Source: Erythrobacteraceae bacterium (GTDB taxonomy: Bacteria; Pseudomonadota; Alphaproteobacteria; Sphingomonadales; Sphingomonadaceae). From it: a stretch of DNA of 64,000 nucleotides. A program made the position numbers and the translations under genes. The notes beneath the pieces are model-generated. The model worked only from the letters and a program-made list of their open reading frames with translations. It had not been told where the DNA came from and ran no database searches. This document shows, piece after piece, positions 20,904-30,801 of the stretch. Positions within the stretch are counted from its first letter, which is position 1; the number at the start of each line of letters is the position of its first letter. Location of the stretch: NCBI GenBank assembly GCA_027486035.1, contig JAIXPX010000033.1:62001-126000 (forward strand), read 5' to 3'.

Positions 20904-22013
20904 CTAGGCGCTCGCTGTCGCTGTGGCAAAGCGCGCCGGCGCATAGGCGGCCGCCTCGATCCCCGCCGTCATCGCATCCGCCCCCTGCCCGAGCAGGCCC
21001 TGCGCGGCGAGCCTCGCGGCGGCGGGCGCGGTCTGGATGCCGAAGCCGCCCTGCCCGGCGAACCACACGAAGGACGGTTCCTCCGGGTCGGGACCATAGA
21101 CCGGCATCCGGTCGGGCGCGAAGCTTCTGAGACCGGCCCAGCGCTGCTCGACCGCGGCGATGCGCCAGTCTGTCACCTGCTGAAAGCGGTCAATGGCGAG
21201 CGCCACGTCGAGCTCCTCGGGCGCGGCGTCGCAAGGGGCGCTCGGCACCTCGTCATGCGGGGAGAGCCACAGCCGCCCGGCGTCGGGCTTGAAGTAGAAG
21301 CCGCCGCCGATGTCGATCACCAGCGGCAGGTCGGCCGGGGCTTCGGGCGCGACCCGCAGCACCGCGACCGTGCGGCGCAGCGGGGCGATGCCGACGGGGC
21401 GCACCCCGGCAAGGCGCGCGATCACATCGGCCCAGGCACCCGCCGCATTGACGATCCGCGCCGCGCGGAAACTCTCTCCGCGTGGCGTCGTGATGGTCCA
21501 CGCCCCGCCCTGTCGCACGAGCCCAGCGACCTCGGCACGGGTGACGAACGCTACCCCTGCGCGCCGGGCGGCCGCGAGGTAATGCTGGTGCAGCCCGGCC
21601 ACGTCGATGTCCGCACAAGCGGGCTGAAAGAGCGCCTCGCTCCATTCGGGCCGGATCTGCGGCACCCTTGCGGCCAGCACCTCGGGCGCGAGCCGCTCGA
21701 TGCTCACCCCTGTCCCGGCATAGGCGGCGCGGAAGTCCTCGAGCGCCGCGCGGTCCGCAGCCCGCCCGACATAAAGCGCCCCTCGGGGTGTCAGAAAGCC
21801 GTGCTCTTCGAGGAAACCGCCCGAGGCGCGGGTCAGCGGGGTGACGCCCGGCCCGCCGTAGCATTCCTCGTAAAACGCCGCCGAGCGCCCGGTGGCGTGA
21901 TAGCCGGGCGCGTCCTCGGCTTCGAGCAGCAGCACCCGCGCATAAGGGCCGAGCTCGGCGGCGATGCTCGCGCCTGCCATGCCTGCGCCGATGACGGCGA
22001 TATCGTGGATCAT
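20904..22013 (-). CDS. FAD-dependent oxidoreductase, D-amino-acid/glycine-oxidase-like (DAO family)
   Basis: A 369-residue protein with an N-terminal Rossmann motif (DIAVIGAGMAGASIAAEL), the GYHATGRSAAFYEECYG substrate-side pattern and a C-terminal GQGGFGIQTAPAAARLAA flavin motif. The DAO family oxidises amines or amino acids; the substrate is unknown. The start overlaps the stop of the upstream hydrolase gene by ATGA, indicating coupling. Confidence 0.87.
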   Translation of the reverse strand: MIHDIAVIGAGMAGASIAAELGPYARVLLLEAEDAPGYHATGRSAAFYEECYGGPGVTPLTRASGGFLEEHGFLTPRGALYVGRAADRAALEDFRAAYAGTGVSIERLAPEVLAARVPQIRPEWSEALFQPACADIDVAGLHQHYLAAARRAGVAFVTRAEVAGLVRQGGAWTITTPRGESFRAARIVNAAGAWADVIARLAGVRPVGIAPLRRTVAVLRVAPEAPADLPLVIDIGGGFYFKPDAGRLWLSPHDEVPSAPCDAAPEELDVALAIDRFQQVTDWRIAAVEQRWAGLRSFAPDRMPVYGPDPEEPSFVWFAGQGGFGIQTAPAAARLAAQGLLGQGADAMTAGIEAAAYAPARFATATASA

Positions 22014-22975
22014 CGCGCGGGCGCTGCCTCGTCGAGGAAGGCTGCAATCCGGGCCATGATCGGCCCGCGCACAGCGTCGACCTCGCGCAGCACCTCGTGA
22101 TAGGCCTCGGCGTCCAGCGCCACGATCTCGCCCTTGGGCAAGCGGGCAGCGGCGGCGAGGTTGGCGGGGTGGCTGACCAGCCGGTCGGCGGCGGTCGAGA
22201 CGATCAGCACCGGCACGTCGATACCCTCCAGCGCGCCGGGACGCTCCAGCGCGAGCCACGAGGCATAGGTCCGCTCGACCCAGCGCCAGCTGCCCGGCCC
22301 CATCACCAGTTCGGACCGCGTCTCGCGCCACCACTGTTCGTCGGCATAGCGCACCGGATCATGGGTGAGGAGATTGGCCCGCGCGGCCGGCATCTCGCCA
22401 GGCTTCTCGCTCCACTTCCATGCGGGACGCGCCGGATCGCCGAGCGCACACATCAGCCGCGCTGCGGCGTGGAGCACGCCGAGCGGCAGCGGCGGTCCGG
22501 CAACCCCGATCATCGGCGCACTCAGCACGACCGCTTCGGGGGCGACGCGTTTTTCGACCAGTGCGCGCAGCACCAGATGCCCGCCCATCGAATGGGCGGC
22601 GAGCACGTGCGGCCCTGGTGTCTCGGCCACCCATCTTGACCACAGGTGGGCAAGGTCGTCGATCCAGACAGCGAAATCCGCGACATGGCCGGTCACCGCG
22701 TCCCTGCCGAGCCGCCCCGAGCCCGCCTGCCCGCGCCAGTCCGAAGCCGTCACCCGCCAGCCGGCGCGGTGCCAATCCTCCAGCGTCTCGAGATATTTCT
22801 CATAGAAATCGCCGCGGCCGGGCAGGAACAGGATCGAACCGCGCGGGGCGCCCGCAGCGCCGGGCCAGTCGATGCGGCGCACCGCGTGACCATCCGCGGC
22901 GCTCCATGTGCTCTCGCGCGCGGCGGGGGGGATCGCGCGGCGATCGATCGCCGCCCCGTTCCAAGTGGTGGTCAT
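22010..22975 (-). CDS. Alpha/beta hydrolase, lysophospholipase-like
   Basis: A 321-residue serine hydrolase of the monoacylglycerol lipase/lysophospholipase (Hydrolase_4) type. The nucleophile elbow is AAHSMGGHLVLRAL; the N-terminal oxyanion region is ILFLPGRGDFYEKY, the acid is in VLIVSTAADRLVS and a His occurs in AEAYHEVLRE. It is the first gene of a two-gene unit with the FAD oxidoreductase and is divergent from the cpaA remnant. Confidence 0.88.
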   Translation of the reverse strand: MTTTWNGAAIDRRAIPPAARESTWSAADGHAVRRIDWPGAAGAPRGSILFLPGRGDFYEKYLETLEDWHRAGWRVTASDWRGQAGSGRLGRDAVTGHVADFAVWIDDLAHLWSRWVAETPGPHVLAAHSMGGHLVLRALVEKRVAPEAVVLSAPMIGVAGPPLPLGVLHAAARLMCALGDPARPAWKWSEKPGEMPAARANLLTHDPVRYADEQWWRETRSELVMGPGSWRWVERTYASWLALERPGALEGIDVPVLIVSTAADRLVSHPANLAAAARLPKGEIVALDAEAYHEVLREVDAVRGPIMARIAAFLDEAAPAR

Positions 22976-23109
22976 CGTCCCCTCCCCCGACGGCAGCGGC
23001 TACGCGCCGTGAAACGTGGTTACTATTTGATAAGCCATCGCCTGTAGCAGTGTTCCCCGCATGGAAAGGTCGAAGCATTGGGCACGGCCTTGCCGGGGGC
23101 ACGACATCG

Positions 23110-23605
23110 ATGAACACCATTTCCTACGGTCTGCTGATCGCCTTGGCAATTGCGCTGCTGGTGGCCGCCTTCACCGACCTCAAGCGCCGCCAGATCGACA
23201 ATTGGCTGAACCTTGCGATCGCCCTGAGCGCGCCGGCGTTCTGGTGGGCGAGCGGGCTCGACCTGTGGCCGGGCGTAGCGATGCAGGTGGGCGTGGCGCT
23301 GGCGGCCTTCGTGGTGCTGGTCGCGCTGTTTGCCTTCAAGGTGATGGGCGGCGGCGACGTCAAACTGCTGACCGCGCTGGCGCTATGGATTCCGCCGTTC
23401 CAGTTCCTGCAGCTCCTTGTCATCATGTCGCTGGCTGGCGGCGCGCTGACCATTTTCACGGTCGCCTGGCAAGTCATGCGCCGCCAGCGCGATCGTATCG
23501 CGGTGCCTTACGGCGTGGCGATTGATCGTGTTCATCCTGCCGACGCTGTTCGTGGTCATCCTCGGCCCTTCGGCCTGTTCGATCTCGGACAAACTCGTCA
23601 AGTAA
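23110..23605 (+). pseudogene. cpaA (tadV) prepilin peptidase remnant fused to a tadC 3' fragment
   Basis: The first 138 codons read as an A24 prepilin peptidase of Tad/Flp pili: four or so membrane helices, AAFTDLKRRQIDN (first catalytic Asp) and MGGGDVKLLTAL (GxGD, second Asp). After VPYGVAI the frame should continue for about 25 residues of last helix. Instead, another frame encodes LIVFILPTLFVVILGPSA and stops at 23603-23605, which matches the C-terminus of TadC (type II secretion F-domain protein). The peptidase frame itself runs on as nonsense into the MarR gene. The simplest reading is a deletion joining the two ends of a tad operon. No strong ribosome-binding site precedes the start. 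Confidence 0.75.
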
Positions 23606-23654
23606 TCCCCGCCCGCTCCCGGCGGATCGGGAACTGGGCCGGCCAAGCAGGCGC

Positions 23655-24137
23655 TCAGGCTTGCTGCGGCCCCTCTTCGCCTGCTGCACCGCCCAGCCGC
23701 ATCGCCGTGGCCCTGAGCCGTGCGAGCAGGCGCCGCAGGAGCGCCTCTTCTTCGGCGGCAAGGCCGGCGAGCAGATCGGCCTCGGTCGCGCGGGCGAGCG
23801 GCATCACCTCGGCATGGATGCCCCGCCCCTCGGCGCTCAGCGCCAGCAGGTGCGAGCGCCCGTCCCCCGGATTGGGGACCCGGGCGACCAGACCGCGCTC
23901 CTCGAGCACCTTGACCGCGCGGTTGACGGCGACCTTGTCCATCACCGTCGCCGCGGTCAGATCGCGCTGGGTCAGGCTCCCGCGATCGCCGAGCACCGCC
24001 ATCACGCGCCACTCGGCGATCCTGAGGCCAAAGCGCTTGCGGTACCGTTCGGCGATCAGCGCGCTGACCGCGTTGGAGGCGACCGAAAGCTGGTAGGGCA
24101 GAAAGCCCGCCAGTTCGCCGCTGTCGGCATCACGCAT
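23655..24137 (-). CDS. MarR-family transcriptional regulator
   Basis: A 160-residue winged-helix regulator: QLSVASNAVSALIAERYRKRFGLRIAEWRVM dimer/helix region, recognition helix around MDKVAVNRAVKVLEERGLV and wing PGDGRSHLLALS. These usually repress aromatic or acyl catabolism genes, or multidrug genes, and respond to a phenolic or acyl-CoA ligand. Its start overlaps the 3' end of the crotonase gene by 8 bases, so it probably controls that unit. Confidence 0.9.
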   Translation of the reverse strand: MRDADSGELAGFLPYQLSVASNAVSALIAERYRKRFGLRIAEWRVMAVLGDRGSLTQRDLTAATVMDKVAVNRAVKVLEERGLVARVPNPGDGRSHLLALSAEGRGIHAEVMPLARATEADLLAGLAAEEEALLRRLLARLRATAMRLGGAAGEEGPQQA

Positions 24138-25002
24138 AGGGCCGCTCGTCCCACCACGGATAGAAATCGGGCATGTCGGCGCTGACCTTGCCCGGGTAGG
24201 CCGGCGGCCGCTTTTCGAGGAAGCTGGCGATCCCTTCCTTGGCATCGGCCCCGCGGCTGAGACGGTAGATCGCGCGGCTGTCGATCTTGTGCGCTTCCAT
24301 CGGGTGATCGGCAGCCGCGAGGCGCCACATCATCGCGCGGGTCATGGCGACCGAAATCGCCGAGGTGTTGTCGGCGATCTCGCCGGCGAGCGCCTGTGCC
24401 GCGCCGAGCAGCTCGGCCGGTTCATGGATCGAGCGCACCAGGCCCCCGGCCTTGGCCTCGGCAGCATCGAAGATGCGCCCGGTGTAGCACCACTCGAGAG
24501 CTTGGCTGATGCCGACGATGCGCGGCAGGAACCAGCTCGAGGCGGCCTCGGGCACGATCCCGCGCCGGGCGAACACAAAGCCGTAGCGCGCCACGGTGCT
24601 GGCAAGGCGGATGTCCATCGCCAGCTGCATGGTCGCACCAACGCCCACCGCGACGCCGTTGCAGGCCGAGATGAGCGGCTTTTTCGACTCGAACAGCCGG
24701 AGCGTCAGCAGCCCCCCGCCATCGCGCACTCTGGGATCGGACAGGTCGCCGACTTCGGTCGGGTCGGAGAAGACATGGCCCCCGCCCTCCGGCGTCAGGT
24801 CCGCACCCGCGCAGAAGGCGCGATCGCCGCTGCCGGTGAAGATCACCGCGCGCACGGCATCGTCAGCGTCGATATCATCCATCGCCGCCATGATCTCCTG
24901 CCCCATCGTGCGGGTATAGGCGTTCATCTTGTCCGGACGGTTCAGGGTGATGGTGGCGATGCCGTCGTTCTTTGCCACGATGATCTGGGTGTAGTCGGTC
25001 AT
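24130..25002 (-). CDS. Enoyl-CoA hydratase/isomerase (crotonase) family protein
   Basis: A 290-residue crotonase. Family marks are IATITLNRPDKMNAYT, the oxyanion stretch DRAFCAGADL, and KPLISACNGVAVGVGATMQLAMDIRLAS; the GFVFARRGIVPEAASSWFLPRIVG region has Glu at a catalytic position. It likely hydrates or isomerises an enoyl-CoA in fatty-acid or branched-chain catabolism; the exact substrate is unknown. GGAGAGGG precedes the start. A terminator separates it from the dehydrogenase gene upstream. Confidence 0.9.
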   Translation of the reverse strand: MTDYTQIIVAKNDGIATITLNRPDKMNAYTRTMGQEIMAAMDDIDADDAVRAVIFTGSGDRAFCAGADLTPEGGGHVFSDPTEVGDLSDPRVRDGGGLLTLRLFESKKPLISACNGVAVGVGATMQLAMDIRLASTVARYGFVFARRGIVPEAASSWFLPRIVGISQALEWCYTGRIFDAAEAKAGGLVRSIHEPAELLGAAQALAGEIADNTSAISVAMTRAMMWRLAAADHPMEAHKIDSRAIYRLSRGADAKEGIASFLEKRPPAYPGKVSADMPDFYPWWDERPYA

Positions 25003-25051
25003 GGGGATTCCCTCTCCTTTGCCGCCTGTGATGCCATTCCCTGAGCAAAAG

Positions 25052-25077
25052 AAAACCCCCGCAAAAGCGAGGGCTTT
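25052..25077 (-). terminator. Intrinsic terminator between the dehydrogenase and crotonase genes
   Basis: A 7-bp stem with one mismatch (CCCCCGC / GCGAGGG on the plus strand) and an AAAA loop; read on the minus strand it is followed by TTTTCTTTT. It would stop transcription from the short-chain dehydrogenase gene before the crotonase. Confidence 0.65.
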
Positions 25078-25184
25078 CCTTCTCTGTTGTCCGGCGTGCG
25101 CCCCGGCCCGGCAGGGCTGCGAGGGCGACCGTCCGTCCGCAGCGGCGCGAGCCTTCAGGCTCGCATTGCCGCGAGGATCAACAA

Positions 25185-25970
<786 letters not shown>

Positions 25971-25992
25971 GGTTTTTCCTCTCAAATGTGAG

Positions 25993-26008
25993 CCCCGCGC
26001 AGGCGGGG
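25993..26008. repeat. Short GC hairpin between thiolase and dehydrogenase genes
   Basis: CCCCGC and GCGGGG arms around GCAG. A second hairpin with a bulge, GAGG(T)CCCC / GGGGCCTC, lies at about 26029-26052. Neither has a clear T run on the minus strand, so termination is uncertain. Confidence 0.35.
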
Positions 26009-26063
26009 GCCTCAGTCGGATTGGCGCGAGGTCCCCACCTTTACGGGGCCTCGCGACAGATTG

Positions 26064-27236
26064 TTACAGCGCCTCGATAATCGTCACGTTGGCGACGCCG
26101 CCGCCTTCGCACATCGTCTGGAGGCCGTACTTCTTGCCATGACGCTTCAGCGCGTGGACGAGCGTCGCCATCAGCTTAGTGCCCGAAGCGCCGAGCGGGT
26201 GGCCAAGCGAGATGGCCCCGCCATGGACGTTGAGGCGCTCAGGATCGGCGCCGGTGTGCTTGAGCCAGGCGAGCGGTACCGAAGCAAAGGCCTCGTTGAC
26301 CTCGAACAGGTCGATGTCGCCGATCGTCAGGCCGGCACGCTGGAGCGCGCGGTCAGTGGCGAACAGCGGCTCTTCCAGCATGATGACCGGGTCACCCGCC
26401 GTGACGGTGAGGTTGTGGATGCGCGCAAGCGGCGTCAGGCCGTGCGCCTTCAATGCCGCCTCGCTCACCACCAGCACCGCCGAGGAGCCGTCACAGATCT
26501 GGCTCGCCGAAGCTGCGGTCAGCGCACCGTCGGGCGAGATCAGCTTGACGCCTGCAATCCCCTCGAGCGTCGCATCGAAGCGGATGCCCTCGTCGATGGT
26601 GTGCAACTGGGGGCCCTCGGGGGTCTCGATCTCCACGGCGACGATCTCGCGCTCGAAAGCGCCTGCCTTGGTTGCCGCAATCGCCTTCTCGTGGCTCGAG
26701 AGCGCAAACCGGTCCAGGTCGCCCTTCGAGAAGCCGTGCTTCTTGACGATCATTTCGGCGCCCATGAACTGGCTGAAGTTGATGCCCGGGAACTTCTCCT
26801 CGAGCCCCGGCGACTTGTAGTGCCCCAGCCCCTCCTTCATGTGGAGCGTCGCGTTCGAGCCCATCGGCACGCGCGTCATGCTCTCGACGCCGCTCGCGAT
26901 CACGACATCCTGCGTGCCGCTCATCACCGCCTGCGCGGCGAACTGGATCGCCTGCTGGCTGGAGCCGCACTGGCGGTCGATGGTCACAGCCGGGGTAGAC
27001 TGCGGGAGCAGCTTGCTCGCCAGAACACCCATGCGCCCGACCTGCATTGCCTGCTCGCCCGCCTGGCTGACGCAGCCCGTGACGACATCGTCGATCGCCT
27101 TGGGGTCGATCCCCGAACGCTCGACAACCGCGTCGAGCGACTTGGCCAGCAGATCGACAGGATGGACCCCTGCCAGACGCCCGCCACGGCGCCCCCCGGC
27201 AGTGCGGACGGCTTCGACAATATAGGCAGTGGTCAT
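26064..27236 (-). CDS. Acetyl-CoA C-acyltransferase (thiolase)
   Basis: A 390-residue thiolase. The acyl-accepting cysteine is in DRQCGSSQQAI, the active-site His is in GGAISLGHPLGASG, and the second Cys is in TMCEGGGVAN. Start at 27236 (MTTAYIVEAVRTAGG) follows AGGAG; a 15-residue in-frame extension is not homologous to the family. It cleaves 3-ketoacyl-CoA or condenses acetyl-CoA, and fits with the adjacent crotonase and dehydrogenase. Confidence 0.93.
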   Translation of the reverse strand: MTTAYIVEAVRTAGGRRGGRLAGVHPVDLLAKSLDAVVERSGIDPKAIDDVVTGCVSQAGEQAMQVGRMGVLASKLLPQSTPAVTIDRQCGSSQQAIQFAAQAVMSGTQDVVIASGVESMTRVPMGSNATLHMKEGLGHYKSPGLEEKFPGINFSQFMGAEMIVKKHGFSKGDLDRFALSSHEKAIAATKAGAFEREIVAVEIETPEGPQLHTIDEGIRFDATLEGIAGVKLISPDGALTAASASQICDGSSAVLVVSEAALKAHGLTPLARIHNLTVTAGDPVIMLEEPLFATDRALQRAGLTIGDIDLFEVNEAFASVPLAWLKHTGADPERLNVHGGAISLGHPLGASGTKLMATLVHALKRHGKKYGLQTMCEGGGVANVTIIEAL

Positions 27237-27586
27237 CGAACTCTCCTCTGTGTTTCGGCCCTTGTTGGGCTTAACGGGCAAGCGCCTTCACGCGGATCGG
27301 TTGCGCATCGCCACGAGCTTGGAGCACCGCCTATTGGAGGGGCGAGGCCAAATCAAGCGGGCAAAATGATCATCGGCTTATCGCTCGCACAGCACATTCC
27401 GCCCCCCAACTGTCACATATATATTACAGTACATCTGCAAAAGACTGCAGGTTCCAATCCGGCGTTTGCTGATGACATGGCCTTGCCGCATCCCTGCTAA
27501 TCGGAGGGGGCTGCCTGCAAGATGCTGGGCGCCCTTGACGTTTGAAGTGTCAATTGACCGGTCAAACCTAAAGGAGGAAGACCACC
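27237..27586. other. 350-base divergent intergenic region with regulatory candidates
   Basis: This lies between the thiolase and TonB-receptor starts and is unusually AT-rich around 27405-27445 (a run of ATATATATT). It contains ACTGT and ACAGT arms at 27409-27413 and 27426-27430 and the palindrome listed separately at 27554. No gene is visible. Confidence 0.6.
27554..27565. promoter_or_regulatory. TTGACCGGTCAA palindrome upstream of the first TonB receptor
   Basis: A perfect 12-bp palindrome 21 bases before the receptor ATG, immediately upstream of its AAAGGAGG ribosome-binding site. Operators of TetR-family repressors often look like this (compare RutR, TTGACCA-N2-TGGTCAA). No TetR gene is in the window. 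Confidence 0.45.
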
Positions 27587-30500
27587 ATGAAGAAGCACTC
27601 GCTTCTCAAAGCCGGGGCGGCCACTGCCGTCATCGCGCTGACGATCGGCGCGCCGGCCTATGCGCAGGATGCCGATGTTACCACGAACGCGCCCGCCGCG
27701 TCGGAAGAGGGCGGTCAGTCGATCGTCGTCACCGGCACGCGCCTGCGCTCGCCGAACCTCGAGTCGGCCAGCCCCGTGACTGTCGTGACTGCGGAGGAGT
27801 TCGCGCTCACCGGCACGACCCGCGTGGAAGACCTCATCAACTCTCTCCCGCAGGTGTTCGCGGGGCAGGGCGGCAATGTCTCGAACAGCGCAACGGGCAC
27901 TGCGACCCTCGACCTTCGCGGCCTTGGTGCGGAACGCACCCTCGTGCTCGTCAATGGCCGCCGCTTGGCGCCCGGCACACCCAGCACTTCCGCTGCCGAC
28001 ATCAATATGATCCCGACTGCCCTTATTCAACGCGTTGACGTGCTGACCGGCGGTGCTTCGTCGGTGTATGGCGCCGACGCGGTCGCGGGCGTTGTGAACT
28101 TCGTGCTCGACACGGACTTCGAAGGCTTCAAGATCAACGCCAATTACGGCATGTACAATCACCAGAACCGGGCATCGAGCGATGTTCGCGGAGCGCTTGA
28201 CGCACGCGGCTTTCCCTACCCGACTGGGATGGTGACCGACGGTGACACCCTTGATGCCACCATCGCCTTCGGTAGCAGCTTCGACGACGGCCGCGGCCGC
28301 GTCACTGCCTATGCCGGCTATCGTAAGATCGACCCTGTCCTGCAGGCCCGTCGCGATTACTCGGCCTGCTCGCTTTCGGCCAACACGGCTGCGTCAACCA
28401 CAACGCTGGGCCGTGCTTACAACTGCGGTGGCTCCGCCACTTCGGCGACCGGTACCGTCTTCTACAATGAAGGCTTCGGCGCTGACTTCACCTCGACCCT
28501 CGCACAGTTCGGCCCCAACCGCACGCTGCGTCCCGGCACGACCCCGTTCAACTTCGGCCCGCTGAACTACTTCCAGCGCCCCGACGAACGCTACACGGCG
28601 GGCATCTTTGCCGACTACGAGATTTCGGACGCGGTCAAGCCCTACATGGAATTCATGTTCATGGACGACCGTACGGTCGCCCAGATCGCTCCGTCGGGCA
28701 ACTTCGGCAACACCCTGTCGATCAACTGCGACAACCCGCTGCTTGGCGCCTCGCAGCGCGCCGCGCTGTGCAATCCCGGCAATCTTCTGGTGAGCCCGCT
28801 TCCGGGTAACGCCTTCATCGTCACCGGCAACGTCGCCGCCGAGAACGCGGCCCGCGCCGCGCGCAACATCGGCGAGCCGCTGCTGCCGACCACGCCGTTC
28901 GGCTTCATCGACCCGCTGACCGGCAACACCTACAACCGTGGGTTTGCGCAGATCCTGCGTCGTAACGTTGAAGGTGGTGGTCGTCAGGATGATCTCCAGC
29001 ACGTCAGCTATCGCGCCGTCATCGGTGTGAAGGGTGAACTGTCGCCGGCCTGGTCCTATGATGCGTTCTACCAGTATGGTCGCAACAACTACGCCCAGAC
29101 CTACCTCAACGACTTCTCGGTCTCGCGCCTCGGGCGTGCCCTCGATGTCGTGACCGGTCCGGGTGGCACCCCGGTCTGCCGCTCGACCCTCGACGGTTCG
29201 GACACGAACTGCGTGCCTTGGGACATCTTCTCGCCGGGCACCGTCGCGCCGAGCGCAGATGCGGTCGCCTACCTCTCGACCCCGGGCTTCTCGCGCGGCG
29301 TAGTGCAGCAGCAGGTCGCCAACGCGTTCCTGTCGGGATCGCTGGGTGAATACGGCGTCAAGACCCCCTGGTCTGATCAGGGCGTCGACATCGTGCTCGG
29401 TACCGAATACCGCAAGGAAAGCTTGGAGTTCAATTCGGACACCGCCTTCTCGACCGGCGACCTCGCTGGTCAGGGTGCGGCAACCCTGCCGGTTGCGGGC
29501 AGCTTCGACGTGAAGGAGTTCTTCACCGAAGTCCGTATCCCGATCGCGCAGGACAGCTGGGTGGAGGACTTCACCGTCACCGCCGGCTACCGCTATTCGG
29601 ACTACAGCACCGGGGCGAACACCGACACCTACAAGATCGAAGCCGAACTGGCTCCGATCCGCGACGTCCGCCTGCGCGGGGGTTACAACCGGGCCGTGCG
29701 TGCGCCGACGGTGCAGGATCTGTTCGCTCCGAATCAAGTCGGCCTGGGTGGCTCTTCCGATCCCTGCGCTGGCTTCACCATCACCGCCGCGAACACGGGC
29801 TGTATCGCTCAGGGTCTGACCGTCGGCCAGTTCGTCGCTCCGAATCCCGCCGACCAGTACAACTCGTTCGGCGGCGGTAACGCCAACCTGAACCCGGAAG
29901 TGGCCGACACCTACACTGTGGGTATGGTTCTGACTCCGGGCTTCCTGCCGGGCTTCACCGCGAGCATCGATTACTTCAACATCGACGTCTCGGGTGCGAT
30001 CGGCGGCATCGGTGCAGACACCATTCTGGCGGCCTGTACCGCGACGGCGGATCCGTTCTTCTGCGGCCTCATCAATCGTGACCCGACCGGCTCGCTGTGG
30101 CGTTCGGCGGCGGGCTTCACGACTGACGTGACGCAGAACATCGGTGGCTTCTCGACCGCGGGTATCGATGCCCAGGTCAACTACAGCACCGAAATCGGCG
30201 ATCTCGGCACCCTGACTTTCAACTTCCTGGGTACCTACCTCGATAAGCTGCTGACCGACACGGGTGTGAGCATTCCGGGCACCGACCAGACCTTCGATTG
30301 CGTCGGTTTGTACGGCAACGTCTGCGGCTCGCCGAACCCCGAGTGGCGTCACCAGGCCCGTCTCGGCTTCAACTTCAAGAACGGCATCGGCGCGTCGATG
30401 CGGTGGCGCTACTTCGACAGCGTCACGGTGGACGCCGTGTCGACCAACACCAACCTGCGCAACACCGGCAGCGCCGGCCCCGCGCCGGGTGGCACCGCCC

Positions 30501-30730
30501 GCCCGGGCGTTGCCGGCTTTGACGCCGTTAACTACTTCGACCTGACTTTGACCTATGACGCGGGCGATAACTTGAACTTCGTCCTGGGTGCGAACAACCT
30601 GTTCGACAAGGCTCCGCCGACGACCGGCTCGCAGGCTTGCCCGGCTGGCGCGTGCAACGGCAACGTCTACGCGCAGGTGTACGATGCTCTCGGGCGCTAC
30701 ATCTTCGCCGGCGTCACGCTTGATTTCTAA
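27587..30730 (+). CDS. TonB-dependent receptor 1
   Basis: A 1047-residue outer-membrane receptor: signal peptide (MKKHSLLKAGAATAVIALTIGAPAYAQ), TonB-box-like QSIVVTGTRL near residue 44, plug domain (LVLVNGRRLAPG, GASSVYGADAVAGVVNF) and a long barrel with RAPTVQDLF and a final Phe (GVTLDF). It imports a ligand across the outer membrane using TonB energy; the ligand cannot be told. It has a strong AAAGGAGG site, and codons such as GGT and CGT suggest high expression. A terminator separates it from the TPR-oxygenase gene downstream. Confidence 0.93.
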   Translation: MKKHSLLKAGAATAVIALTIGAPAYAQDADVTTNAPAASEEGGQSIVVTGTRLRSPNLESASPVTVVTAEEFALTGTTRVEDLINSLPQVFAGQGGNVSNSATGTATLDLRGLGAERTLVLVNGRRLAPGTPSTSAADINMIPTALIQRVDVLTGGASSVYGADAVAGVVNFVLDTDFEGFKINANYGMYNHQNRASSDVRGALDARGFPYPTGMVTDGDTLDATIAFGSSFDDGRGRVTAYAGYRKIDPVLQARRDYSACSLSANTAASTTTLGRAYNCGGSATSATGTVFYNEGFGADFTSTLAQFGPNRTLRPGTTPFNFGPLNYFQRPDERYTAGIFADYEISDAVKPYMEFMFMDDRTVAQIAPSGNFGNTLSINCDNPLLGASQRAALCNPGNLLVSPLPGNAFIVTGNVAAENAARAARNIGEPLLPTTPFGFIDPLTGNTYNRGFAQILRRNVEGGGRQDDLQHVSYRAVIGVKGELSPAWSYDAFYQYGRNNYAQTYLNDFSVSRLGRALDVVTGPGGTPVCRSTLDGSDTNCVPWDIFSPGTVAPSADAVAYLSTPGFSRGVVQQQVANAFLSGSLGEYGVKTPWSDQGVDIVLGTEYRKESLEFNSDTAFSTGDLAGQGAATLPVAGSFDVKEFFTEVRIPIAQDSWVEDFTVTAGYRYSDYSTGANTDTYKIEAELAPIRDVRLRGGYNRAVRAPTVQDLFAPNQVGLGGSSDPCAGFTITAANTGCIAQGLTVGQFVAPNPADQYNSFGGGNANLNPEVADTYTVGMVLTPGFLPGFTASIDYFNIDVSGAIGGIGADTILAACTATADPFFCGLINRDPTGSLWRSAAGFTTDVTQNIGGFSTAGIDAQVNYSTEIGDLGTLTFNFLGTYLDKLLTDTGVSIPGTDQTFDCVGLYGNVCGSPNPEWRHQARLGFNFKNGIGASMRWRYFDSVTVDAVSTNTNLRNTGSAGPAPGGTARPGVAGFDAVNYFDLTLTYDAGDNLNFVLGANNLFDKAPPTTGSQACPAGACNGNVYAQVYDALGRYIFAGVTLDF

Positions 30731-30754
30731 GCGTTCGTTTCGATAGACACGGGG

Positions 30755-30784
30755 ATGGCGGGCCGAAAGGTCCGCCATTTTCGT
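30755..30784 (+). terminator. Hairpin with GAAA tetraloop after receptor 1
   Basis: A 10-bp stem with one G-U pair (ATGGCGGGCC / GGTCCGCCAT) and a GAAA loop, followed by a T-rich run TTTCGTTT. It is a likely intrinsic terminator or attenuator just before the oxygenase/sulfotransferase genes. Confidence 0.7.
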
Positions 30785-30801
30785 TTGAGGACTTTGCATC
30801 C

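Noticed and set aside
23110-24096. An intact 328-residue prepilin peptidase.
   Set aside because: Beyond residue 138 the frame is antisense to the MarR gene and lacks membrane helices, while another frame has TadC-like sequence, so the gene is treated as a fused remnant.
27446-27462. GCAGGTTCCAATCC resembles a tRNA T-arm.
   Set aside because: No acceptor stem, D-arm or anticodon arm can be built upstream, and the T-loop base after TTC is a C rather than a purine.
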